Assembly (NCBI RefSeq): GCF_017495225.1
Contig: NZ_JAFEIG010000015.1
Span: 1 to 35,956, forward strand
Direction: 5' to 3'
Source: Daejeonella sp.
Lineage (GTDB): Bacteria > Bacteroidota > Bacteroidia > Sphingobacteriales > Sphingobacteriaceae
DNA: 35,956 nt
Shown here piece by piece: positions 1 through 7,165 of the stretch; the first letter of the stretch is position 1; the number at the start of each line of letters is the position of its first letter. A program made the translations under genes and the position numbers. The notes beneath the pieces are model-generated. The model had not been told where the DNA came from. It made no database searches and was given only the letters and a program-made list of their open reading frames with translations.

Positions 1-5
1 TTTCT

Positions 6-54
6 TTTGTCTTTACTCTTTGTTCCTTGCTCCTTAATCCTTTTTCTAATCTCC
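6..54. repeat. Heptamer array, consensus TTNNTCY (copy 1)
   Basis: Seven consecutive 7-mers read in phase: TTTGTCT, TTACTCT, TTGTTCC, TTGCTCC, TTAATCC, TTTTTCT, AATCTCC. The period of 7 is seen directly, and the plus strand is almost purely pyrimidine apart from the two variable positions. A second array of the same type lies at 205-252. The array lies beyond the helicase terminator and shows no coding signs. Confidence 0.75.
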
Positions 55-158
55 GCAATCCCATCAATCAAATAAATCACAGTTCAGACAATTTAGTTGT
101 CAGTTATCAGTTATCAGGCTGGCGACATCTGTTATCGGTGGCTGAGGTTCTCGAAGCC
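40..158. repeat. Dispersed REP-like element, copy A
   Basis: This stretch runs CTCCGCAATC, then AATCAAA, then GTTCAGACAATTTAGTTGTC, then GGTGGCTGAGG and CTCGAAGCC. It is repeated with few changes at about 10140-10258, and its right half again at 10072-10115. The GGCTGAG...CTCGAAGCC part is an imperfect inverted repeat. It is non-coding and resembles REP-type intergenic repeats; no mobility gene is attached. Confidence 0.7.
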
Positions 159-204
159 AAGCTCTCCAAGCCATTTATTAACCTCAAGGATAGAGTTATC
201 AGCT

Positions 205-252
205 TTTGTCCTTGCTCTTTGCTCCTTACTCTTTGTTCCTTATTCCTTTTCC
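205..252. repeat. Heptamer array, consensus TTNNTCY (copy 2)
   Basis: In-phase 7-mers TTTGTCC, TTGCTCT, TTGCTCC, TTACTCT, TTGTTCC, TTATTCC, then TTTTCC. Same consensus and period as the array at 6-54, 150 bp away, with a REP-like element between them. It directly abuts the helicase terminator. Confidence 0.75.
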
Positions 253-305
253 AAAAAAAAGAGCAAGAAAAAAAGACGGATTTTCCATCAATTTTTCTTG
301 CTCTT
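251..305 (-). terminator. Rho-independent terminator of the DEAD-box helicase gene
   Basis: A 14-bp perfect stem (259-272 with 292-305, AAGAGCAAG... with ...CTTGCTCTT) is followed on the minus strand by a run of eight T. It sits about 20 bp after the helicase stop codon, so it ends that transcript. Confidence 0.85.
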
Positions 306-325
306 AAATTATTTAGCTTTGGGTG

Positions 326-2233
326 TTAGTTCCTTCTGCGTCTTTCGCCGCTTCCGCCTTCACGGCGACCGCCACTACCAGCATTAGCACTTCCGGCACG
401 ATCTTCACGGCGCTTTCCAGAAAAATCACGGAAACCGCCACCGCTACCACCTTCACGACCACCTTCACGACGTCCGCCACCGCTTCCGCCACGGTATCCA
501 CCGCCACCACCTTCACGGCGTCCACCACCACTTCCGCCACGGTAACCACCGCCGCCTCCACGATATGAACCTCCACGATCGCCACCACCGCCTTCACGGT
601 CGCCAGCTAATTCAATTCTTACATCTCTACCCTGGAAATCAACAGATTTAAATCCTTCAATAACCTGATTTACAGCCGATTCTTCAACTTCAAAGAAAGT
701 AAATACTCCCTTAAGGTCGATTTTACCTACACTCTTTCCGCTGATTTTAGTATTGTTGCAGATAAATCCTAACATATCTCCACGAGTGAAATCATCAACT
801 GATCCTAGATTCATGAATAGGCGGGTATAACCCGGACTAGTACTTGATCTGAAAGCACGATCACCACGCTCTGGACGATCACCACGCTCAAATCCGCGGT
901 CATCACCTGAGATGTTTAAATCTGGTGATTTTGAATAATATTCAAGGAAACGATTAAATTCTAATGAAGCAAATCTTTTGATGATTGTTTCCTTATCCAT
1001 GTCCTTAAACTCATCCATGATGCGCGGAATGTATTGCTCAATCTGCTCCTCATTCACTTCAACATTATGAACCTTATGAATCATCGCAAATAATTGCTTC
1101 TCACAAACATCAAAACCACTTGGAATTTCAGCTTTTGTGAACTGCTTACCAATGGTGCGCTCAATATGACGAATCTTACCTAATTCTTTCGAATTAATAA
1201 TGGCAATTGAAATACCTGTTTTTCCTGCACGACCTGTACGGCCACTTCGGTGAGTATAGTTTTCAATCTCATCCGGTAATGAATAGTTAATAACGTGAGT
1301 TACATCATTTACGTCGATACCTCTTGCAGCAACATCTGTTGCAATTAATAATTGAAGACTACGATCACGATAGCGTTTCATTACTTTGTCACGCTGCTGC
1401 TGCGATAAATCGCCATGCAATGCATCAGCATTATAGCCGTCTTTCATTAATGATTCTGCAATTTCTTGCGTCTCAATCTTAGTACGACAGAAAACAATAC
1501 CAAAAATCTCTGGATTGAAATCTACAATTCGCTTAAAAGCGGCGTATTTGTCACGCGCTTTAACTATGTAATATTCATGTTCGATGTTAACATTTCCGGT
1601 ATTTTTGGTACCCATGGTCAGCTCGAACGGATCTGTCATGTATTTTTTTGCAATTCTGCGGACTTCAGATGGCATAGTTGCCGAGAATAACCAAGTTTTT
1701 TTATCATCCGGTGTGGTTGATAAAATACTGTCGATGTCTTCTTGGAAGCCCATGTTTAACATCTCATCAGCTTCATCTAGAACAACGTATTGTACCTGAC
1801 TGAAATCAATCGCTTTACGATTAATAATGTCAAGCATACGGCCTGGAGTGGCTACAACAATCTGCACACCACGTTTAATTTGGCGTAACTGATCTGAAAT
1901 GTTTGCACCGCCATAAACAGCAACAACGTTAACGTTCTTCATGTTTTTGGCGTAATTTTTTATGTCGCTTGCGATCTGTAAACAGAGTTCGCGTGTGGGA
2001 CAAAGAATTAACGCTTGTGGATAATTTTCTTCAAAATCCAATAATTCTAATAGGGGGAGGCCAAAGGATGCGGTTTTACCGGTTCCTGTTTGAGCTAATC
2101 CGACAAAATCGTTGCTGCCTGAAAGTAATACCGGGATAGCTTGTTCCTGGATTGGTGTGGGATTTTCGAATCCCAGTTCAGTGATGGCATTAACAATATC
2201 ATGACGGATACCCAAGGTACTAAATGGGTTCAT
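326..2233 (-). CDS. deaD: DEAD-box ATP-dependent RNA helicase, DeaD/CsdA type
   Basis: ATP-dependent RNA unwinding in the cytoplasm; DeaD relatives act in ribosome assembly and mRNA turnover, notably in the cold. The 635-residue protein shows the Q motif (GFENPTPIQ, about 21-29), Walker A AQTGTGKT (47-54), PTREL (79-83), TPGR (129-132), DEAD (153-156) and SAT (184-186). The second RecA domain carries ATDVAARGID and HRSGRTGRAGKTG. A DbpA-type RNA-binding domain follows at roughly 475-550. The tail is rich in G, R and Y with RGG-like units, including a nearly exact tandem repeat of RREGGGGGYRGGSGGG. Length and domain order match E. coli DeaD. It is monocistronic, with its own promoter at 2276-2306 and terminator at 251-305. 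The ATG at 2233 lies just before the Q motif, so the start is secure. The family is certain; the exact orthologue (DeaD versus another DEAD-box member) is inferred from architecture. Confidence 0.95.
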   Translation of the reverse strand: MNPFSTLGIRHDIVNAITELGFENPTPIQEQAIPVLLSGSNDFVGLAQTGTGKTASFGLPLLELLDFEENYPQALILCPTRELCLQIASDIKNYAKNMKNVNVVAVYGGANISDQLRQIKRGVQIVVATPGRMLDIINRKAIDFSQVQYVVLDEADEMLNMGFQEDIDSILSTTPDDKKTWLFSATMPSEVRRIAKKYMTDPFELTMGTKNTGNVNIEHEYYIVKARDKYAAFKRIVDFNPEIFGIVFCRTKIETQEIAESLMKDGYNADALHGDLSQQQRDKVMKRYRDRSLQLLIATDVAARGIDVNDVTHVINYSLPDEIENYTHRSGRTGRAGKTGISIAIINSKELGKIRHIERTIGKQFTKAEIPSGFDVCEKQLFAMIHKVHNVEVNEEQIEQYIPRIMDEFKDMDKETIIKRFASLEFNRFLEYYSKSPDLNISGDDRGFERGDRPERGDRAFRSSTSPGYTRLFMNLGSVDDFTRGDMLGFICNNTKISGKSVGKIDLKGVFTFFEVEESAVNQVIEGFKSVDFQGRDVRIELAGDREGGGGDRGGSYRGGGGGYRGGSGGGRREGGGGGYRGGSGGGRREGGREGGSGGGFRDFSGKRREDRAGSANAGSGGRREGGSGERRRRN

Positions 2234-2275
2234 GATAATTTATAAGTGCATCCAGCCTTATTGCTGAAAGCGCCG

Positions 2276-2306
2276 CAAAGATACGGTTTTTTAATGATAT
2301 TATCAA
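2276..2306 (-). promoter_or_regulatory. Bacteroidota-type promoter of the DEAD-box helicase
   Basis: On the minus strand, TTG (2304-2306) is followed after 20 nt by TATCTTTG (2276-2283), matching the sigma-ABfr pattern TTTG/TAnnTTTG. Transcription would begin near 2270, leaving a leader of about 37 nt. Confidence 0.75.
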
Positions 2307-2396
2307 TATGTTCCGGATTTATTGAATTTGCATCGCAAATGTTTTAAATGCGCGCCTAGCCTATCTCATTGTGTTAATCTTTTATTTTCCAAGTAT

Positions 2397-4064
2397 TTAA
2401 AAATCTTTGGATTTCTTTTTCCGCCTGACTAATGCATCAATTATTGTTAAATTTCCCACCGAATTAATCGTATGTGTTCCAATAATATCTTTTCCCCATT
2501 CTGGTAAAATAGAATCCACTAATTTTTCCTCATAATTGCTTTCCGTCATTTCAATCACTTGGTTAATTGCTATGCCATACCCGTAACACTTTAAACCGTT
2601 CTGCGCCGGTCTGTAGATTTTATCTTTGTATTTAAATATTTTACCAGCTGGCCTCGATCTTTTAAAGTCGCTCACAATCGGATTTTCAGGATGTGCTATC
2701 CATTCATCACTCACTAATTTATCTGAATAAAAAAGATGTAGCTCATCTTGAGCAAATGGTTCCTCACTATTTGTAATGCTGCAAAAAAGCCAATATTTAT
2801 TATCCTGAAATAAAATGCTTGAATCAACTGCTTTAATATTTTTCATTAAAATTTTCTCTAAGTCCCATTTTAATGGAAATTGAGTGCACCTGTATAATTC
2901 TATCGTATTGTTCTGCTTTGATTCTGGAATCATGTATAACTCATTGTTTTCTTCTATCAAAAATGGATAGGAGAGATGGTAGTTTTTCTCTAAAATTTTA
3001 ACAGGGTCTGAATAATTACCATGCTCATCCATCTCAATTAAACAGATATAACCTTTGTTATCTCGATAAATTAATTCTTCAAAAAAAATATAATAGATAT
3101 CTCCCCTTTTTAAAACATGGGGGTCGGCCCAAAAACGATCTCTTGGGGGAATGATTTTTTGAAATTTTGATAGGTCTGTCGAGATTTCCTCTGTCTTGCA
3201 AATTCTAAAAAGTAATATCCATTGATGAAAATTAAATGTTAAATCATACTTGTTTTTTATTTTGGATAACATCAATCGTGGAGCATCGAAAAGCATTTTT
3301 ATATTGGATGGCACTGGCCATGTATTTCTAGATTTAAATATTGGTTGATCATTGATCTCCTTTATTTTTTCGAAAAATAATATTTCACCTAGTTTACTTA
3401 ACTCTTCAATTTTCGATGAAATAATGGATGAAGCTTTCCAATAAAATATGTTTCTATTTCTACTGATGCTTAATAAATCACTTGAAAAGCTTGTTTTGTA
3501 GAATAAAATTGATTTTTTACAGCCTTCAAAAGTTGCATATAATGTAATTTCGGTCTCAGCGATTCCTTCAAATACTTCTCTAAACCCTGCTAAATATCTT
3601 TCATCTCCATTAGATTCTAATGGGTGCAATGACCAAATTCCAAATTGTGATACTTTTGATAGTTCGGCTTTGCAAGGCTTATTCGTTATTTTTATGAGGA
3701 CATCAAGCTCAAATTTTTTTAATTCATTTAGAACATGCTTTTCAATTTTATCTCCTTCTAAATTAATATCAATGAAAGTTGAATTTACTGATAAAAGATC
3801 TTTTAAATTCTTCGTTTCAAAGGCATTAGGAGTGCTTTTATTGATTTTTTTATCTAATAAATTATAGGTATTAAAAAATAACTCTTTCCAGTTTTTAAGA
3901 AAATCTTGCTTTATTAATTTCTTCTTTGGTTTAACTCTCAAAGCTAAAATAAGTTCCGAACCCGCCTCGTTTTTTACCCTTTCAATCATTCTATACGACC
4001 AATGGGGTATCATTGAATCATCGACTAAAATTCCGATTCTGAGTTTTTTCTTTTCTTTTTCCAT
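2397..4064 (-). CDS. Putative formyltransferase-like/GINT1_N-like protein, probably glycan-related
   Basis: A 555-residue protein without signal peptide or membrane segment. The N-terminal third (about 8-240) looks like a formyltransferase-type fold, with LRIGILVDD at 8-16 and WSLHPLESNGDERYLAGF at about 144-161. That block resembles the segment of formyltransferases that binds the carrier. The C-terminal half (about 280-550) has DRFWADPHV (309-317), FFEE (327-330) and repeated YPF/YMIPES/YWLFCS strand motifs. These are typical of the five-bladed propeller found at the N terminus of plant glucosamine inositolphosphorylceramide transferase and in GH43-like proteins. In bacteria such proteins often sit in polysaccharide loci, but here the gene stands alone between the helicase and a 336-bp gap, and is more AT-rich than its neighbours. 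That could mean acquisition by transfer. Family assignment rests on motif memory; substrate and reaction are unknown. Confidence 0.6.
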   Translation of the reverse strand: MEKEKKKLRIGILVDDSMIPHWSYRMIERVKNEAGSELILALRVKPKKKLIKQDFLKNWKELFFNTYNLLDKKINKSTPNAFETKNLKDLLSVNSTFIDINLEGDKIEKHVLNELKKFELDVLIKITNKPCKAELSKVSQFGIWSLHPLESNGDERYLAGFREVFEGIAETEITLYATFEGCKKSILFYKTSFSSDLLSISRNRNIFYWKASSIISSKIEELSKLGEILFFEKIKEINDQPIFKSRNTWPVPSNIKMLFDAPRLMLSKIKNKYDLTFNFHQWILLFRICKTEEISTDLSKFQKIIPPRDRFWADPHVLKRGDIYYIFFEELIYRDNKGYICLIEMDEHGNYSDPVKILEKNYHLSYPFLIEENNELYMIPESKQNNTIELYRCTQFPLKWDLEKILMKNIKAVDSSILFQDNKYWLFCSITNSEEPFAQDELHLFYSDKLVSDEWIAHPENPIVSDFKRSRPAGKIFKYKDKIYRPAQNGLKCYGYGIAINQVIEMTESNYEEKLVDSILPEWGKDIIGTHTINSVGNLTIIDALVRRKKKSKDF

Positions 4065-4400
4065 ATAAATCGGATAGATTCTTTGACAGATTACTACTGT
4101 TTTATTGATTATTTGGTATATTTAGGTGGATATTATTGTGGGAAATAGTAAAAATCATACCTATTTAAGATGATTAACAAAATGTGAGTAAATCTGTTTT
4201 AGGAAGAAAAGTTAATCTAGATTTTATGGTCGATTGTTTGTGATTTGTTAAAACTGGCCAATTGTAAATTTTGATTGTTTACTTCCAGAGTTTTAATTAT
4301 CCTATAAATATTACGTGTATTATTTGGAAAATTGATAAAAAGTCAAGATTATGCAGTATAATTTTACTGAGTGTCCATAAAAAAGAAAATTCGATAAAAA
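4065..4400. other. AT-rich intergenic region between divergent genes
   Basis: This 336-bp gap separates the divergent glycan-type gene and the sugar-dehydrogenase gene, so it must hold both promoters. The best plus-strand candidate is TAAATTTTG at about 4265, one base longer than consensus. No clear TAnnTTTG was found on either strand. No ORF, tRNA or strong hairpin was seen. Confidence 0.5.
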
Positions 4401-6167
4401 ATGAAGATCTATTCAAAATTTTTACCTGAAACTAAATTACGTGCAAAATTGATTGCATTTTTAGGATTAGCCTTTTTAGTTACTATCAGTTTTATGAATT
4501 CTGGAGGTAAAAGTGGTTTGCCTCAGGGGGATTCTGATAATGGCGGACTAGCCTTGCCTGGTGATTTTGAGGCAGTAGTGGTGGTTGATTCTATCGGCCG
4601 TGCACGCCATTTGGCCGTAAATAGCAATGGTGATATTTACGTAAAATTAAGAGTGCCAGATGCTCAAAATAGAGGTAGCGTTGCTTTACGCGATAATAAT
4701 AATGATGGTAAGGCCGATATTATTGAATATTTTGGGGATTATCCTGATACCGGAAATTATGGTACAGCAATGCGTATTCATAAAGGATATCTTTATTTCA
4801 GTACTGCTGGAGAGGTTTTAAGAACTAAACTTACTCCTGGGAAATTAGTCCCGGAAGGTAAAACAGAAACAATTGTAGTTGATAATTATAAAAGAGGCAA
4901 ATACTCTCATATTGCTAAGCCAATCACATTCGACTTGAAAGGTAATTTGTATGTGCCTTTTGGATCTCCAAGTGATGTTTGTCAGGTAGCCGACAGACAA
5001 CCAGGTTCTCCAGGTCAATTTCCTTGTCCCGAGTTGAAAGAATTTGGTGGAGTATGGAAGTTTAGTGCCACGAAGCAAAACCAGAAGCAGAGTGAGGGAA
5101 CCCTATACGCTACAGGAATTCGTAGTATTGTGGGTATGGAGTGGAATAAATTAGATAATTCTCTTTATGCTATGCAACATGGTCGTGATGATTTAACCAG
5201 ATCTTGGTCTCAATTTTTCTCTCCTTGGGATAGTGCCTTATTGCCTTCTGAAGAATTTTTAAAAGTTCCTGAAGGTTCTGATTCTGGATGGCCATATGCA
5301 TACTATGATTTTATGAAGGGTAAAAAACTTTATAATCCTGAATATGGTGGCGAAGGCAAGAAAGAAGTTGAAAAAGGTAAGTTTAATATGCCAATCATCG
5401 GTTTCCCAGGTCATTTTGCGCCAAACGATTTATTGTTTTATACTGGCGACCAATTTCCAGAGCGTTATAAAAATGGTGCTTTCGTTGCATTCCATGGCTC
5501 TACTATTCGTGCTCCTTATCCGCAAGGTGGCTATTGCGTAGCATTCGTTCCTTTTGTTAACGGTAAGTTTTCATCCGAATGGGAATTGTTTGCTGATGGT
5601 TTTGGAGGTGTAGATACCATTGTAAATACTTCTGATGCTAAATATCGCCCTATGGGTATCGCTCAAGGTCCCGATGGTTCTCTATACTTAAATGATAGTG
5701 AAAAGGGTAAAATTTGGAGAGTGATGTACAAAGGTGATAAAAAGAATTTTGGTAGCAAGCAATTAGCAGGAATGGCCGCCCGTAAATTGACTTCTCCAAA
5801 CGTTAAAAATCCAGATCCTGAAAAGGATAATTTAATGCGTGGCCAATTAGCTGCAGGCTCTAAACTTTATAATACCTATTGTGCTTCTTGTCACCAACAG
5901 AATGGAAAAGGTGACGGGACTCGTTTCCCACCAGTAGCTGAATCTGAATGGGTAAATGGAGATAAGAAAACCTTAATTGAGTTAGTGTTAAATGGTTTAT
6001 CTGGTCCAATAACTGTAAAAGGTGTTGGCTATAATGAGGCTATGCCACCACATTCTTATCTTAAAGACTCTGAAATAGCACAAATATTAACTTACTTGAG
6101 ATCAAGCTTTGGCAATAATGCAAGCATAATCAATGCTAATGAAGTCTCTAGATACCGCAAAAAATAA
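4401..6167 (+). CDS. PQQ-type sugar dehydrogenase-like propeller protein with C-terminal cytochrome c domain
   Basis: A 588-residue exported protein. A hydrophobic signal or anchor segment lies at about 15-33 (LIAFLGLAFLVTISF). The middle (about 50-450) reads as a glucose/sorbosone dehydrogenase-type six-bladed propeller, with motifs such as YATGIRSIVGMEW and GWPYAYYDF. The C-terminal domain is a class I cytochrome c: heme attachment C494-A-S-C497-H498 and a likely axial Met548 in EAMPPH. It probably oxidises a sugar or related alcohol in the periplasm and passes electrons to its own heme and on to the respiratory chain. The CBM9-like gene starts 6 nt after the stop, so the two form an operon. 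Use of PQQ is inferred from the family and no PQQ synthesis genes are in the window; the substrate is unknown. Confidence 0.8.
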   Translation: MKIYSKFLPETKLRAKLIAFLGLAFLVTISFMNSGGKSGLPQGDSDNGGLALPGDFEAVVVVDSIGRARHLAVNSNGDIYVKLRVPDAQNRGSVALRDNNNDGKADIIEYFGDYPDTGNYGTAMRIHKGYLYFSTAGEVLRTKLTPGKLVPEGKTETIVVDNYKRGKYSHIAKPITFDLKGNLYVPFGSPSDVCQVADRQPGSPGQFPCPELKEFGGVWKFSATKQNQKQSEGTLYATGIRSIVGMEWNKLDNSLYAMQHGRDDLTRSWSQFFSPWDSALLPSEEFLKVPEGSDSGWPYAYYDFMKGKKLYNPEYGGEGKKEVEKGKFNMPIIGFPGHFAPNDLLFYTGDQFPERYKNGAFVAFHGSTIRAPYPQGGYCVAFVPFVNGKFSSEWELFADGFGGVDTIVNTSDAKYRPMGIAQGPDGSLYLNDSEKGKIWRVMYKGDKKNFGSKQLAGMAARKLTSPNVKNPDPEKDNLMRGQLAAGSKLYNTYCASCHQQNGKGDGTRFPPVAESEWVNGDKKTLIELVLNGLSGPITVKGVGYNEAMPPHSYLKDSEIAQILTYLRSSFGNNASIINANEVSRYRKK

Positions 6168-6173
6168 AAAAAC

Positions 6174-6956
6174 ATGAATTTCATTTCATACATCTTATTT
6201 ATTTCTCTGCCTTTCTTTATGAATGGCAGAGAAGTTTTTACTTTGAATAAAAGTGCATCAGTTAATGTAAAAGTTGGTGACCTAAAGCCAAGCGATAAGG
6301 AATATTTAGTTGCCAAATTGAAAAAACCTTTAAAAATTGATGCTAACTGGGATAAAGCTCAATGGAAGAAAATTGAAACCATAAAAATTGAAAATTATAT
6401 GGGGACAGTCTCTGCATTTAAACCCACGGTAGAAGCAAAAATGATGTATGATGCTGAAAATGTTTATTTGATTTTCAGAGTGCAAGATAAGTTTGTAAAA
6501 AGTACAGTAACTAATATTAATGGCTGTGTTTCATGCGATTCATGCGTAGAATTTTTCTTCTCGCCAGATAAGGATGAACCTTTAAAATATTTTAATATTG
6601 AGATAAACGCTGGCGGAACCCCTCTTTTACAGTATGCCACTCAACCAAGAAAAAAATACTTGGCACTTGAGAATGATGAAATAAAGCAGATTGAAATTGC
6701 TCACTCTTTACCCGCAGTAGTTGATCCAGAAATTGCTGAGCCTGTAACATGGACCATTGAATATAGACTTCCGCTCTCAGTTTTAAGAAAATATTCAAAT
6801 GTGACTAATCCGGCACCTGGCGTGATTTGGAAGGCTAATTTTTATAAAACAGGTAGCAAAACATCCAATCCTAATTATATAACTTGGAATTTTGTGGATA
6901 ATCCGAAGCCGGATTTTCATCTGCCTCAGTTTTTTGGAGTGATTAAGTTTCAATAA
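6174..6956 (+). CDS. Carbohydrate-binding family 9-like (CBM9-like) exported protein
   Basis: A 260-residue protein with a short hydrophobic leader (about 3-16, ISYILFISLPFF). It is followed by a single CBM9-like beta-sandwich (about 45-258), recognised from LKIDANWDKAQWK, AKMMYDAENVYLIFRVQDK and the closing PDFHLPQFFGVIKF. In this family the domain binds sugars and often accompanies periplasmic dehydrogenases or cytochromes. A pair of cysteines, C-V-S-C-D-S-C at about 119-125, is unusual. It has too few CxxCH motifs to bind heme but might bind metal or form disulfides. It starts 6 nt downstream of the dehydrogenase/cytochrome gene and is presumably co-transcribed, which suggests it binds that enzyme's substrate. 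This partnership is inference. Confidence 0.75.
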   Translation: MNFISYILFISLPFFMNGREVFTLNKSASVNVKVGDLKPSDKEYLVAKLKKPLKIDANWDKAQWKKIETIKIENYMGTVSAFKPTVEAKMMYDAENVYLIFRVQDKFVKSTVTNINGCVSCDSCVEFFFSPDKDEPLKYFNIEINAGGTPLLQYATQPRKKYLALENDEIKQIEIAHSLPAVVDPEIAEPVTWTIEYRLPLSVLRKYSNVTNPAPGVIWKANFYKTGSKTSNPNYITWNFVDNPKPDFHLPQFFGVIKFQ

Positions 6957-7165
6957 ATTTTATTCCTTCATTGTTTTTTTTTGAATTAGTTTAATTTTAT
7001 TAGCTATCATCGTTCAATTTTATATTTGGTTTTTCCTTTAAAAAACAAATACTTTTCAATATTAATCGTTAAAGATATTAAGGATATGACTTTATGCTTC
7101 CGCATAATATTTTCTATTTAAGTCTTTGTAATCATCATAATTTCTCTCAAATTGCGGCATAATTA

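Noticed and set aside
27..387. Two overlapping ORFs of about 100 codons in the left flank
   Set aside because: They run through heptamer arrays, a REP-like element and the helicase terminator; composition follows the repeats, not coding sequence.
313..597. 94-codon and 81-codon ORFs over the helicase tail
   Set aside because: They are frame shadows of the G/R-rich repeat; strings of A, V and T result from the repeated DNA.
2160..2175. tRNA-like TTCGAATCCC
   Set aside because: It lies inside the helicase Q-motif coding sequence, and no cloverleaf can be drawn around it.
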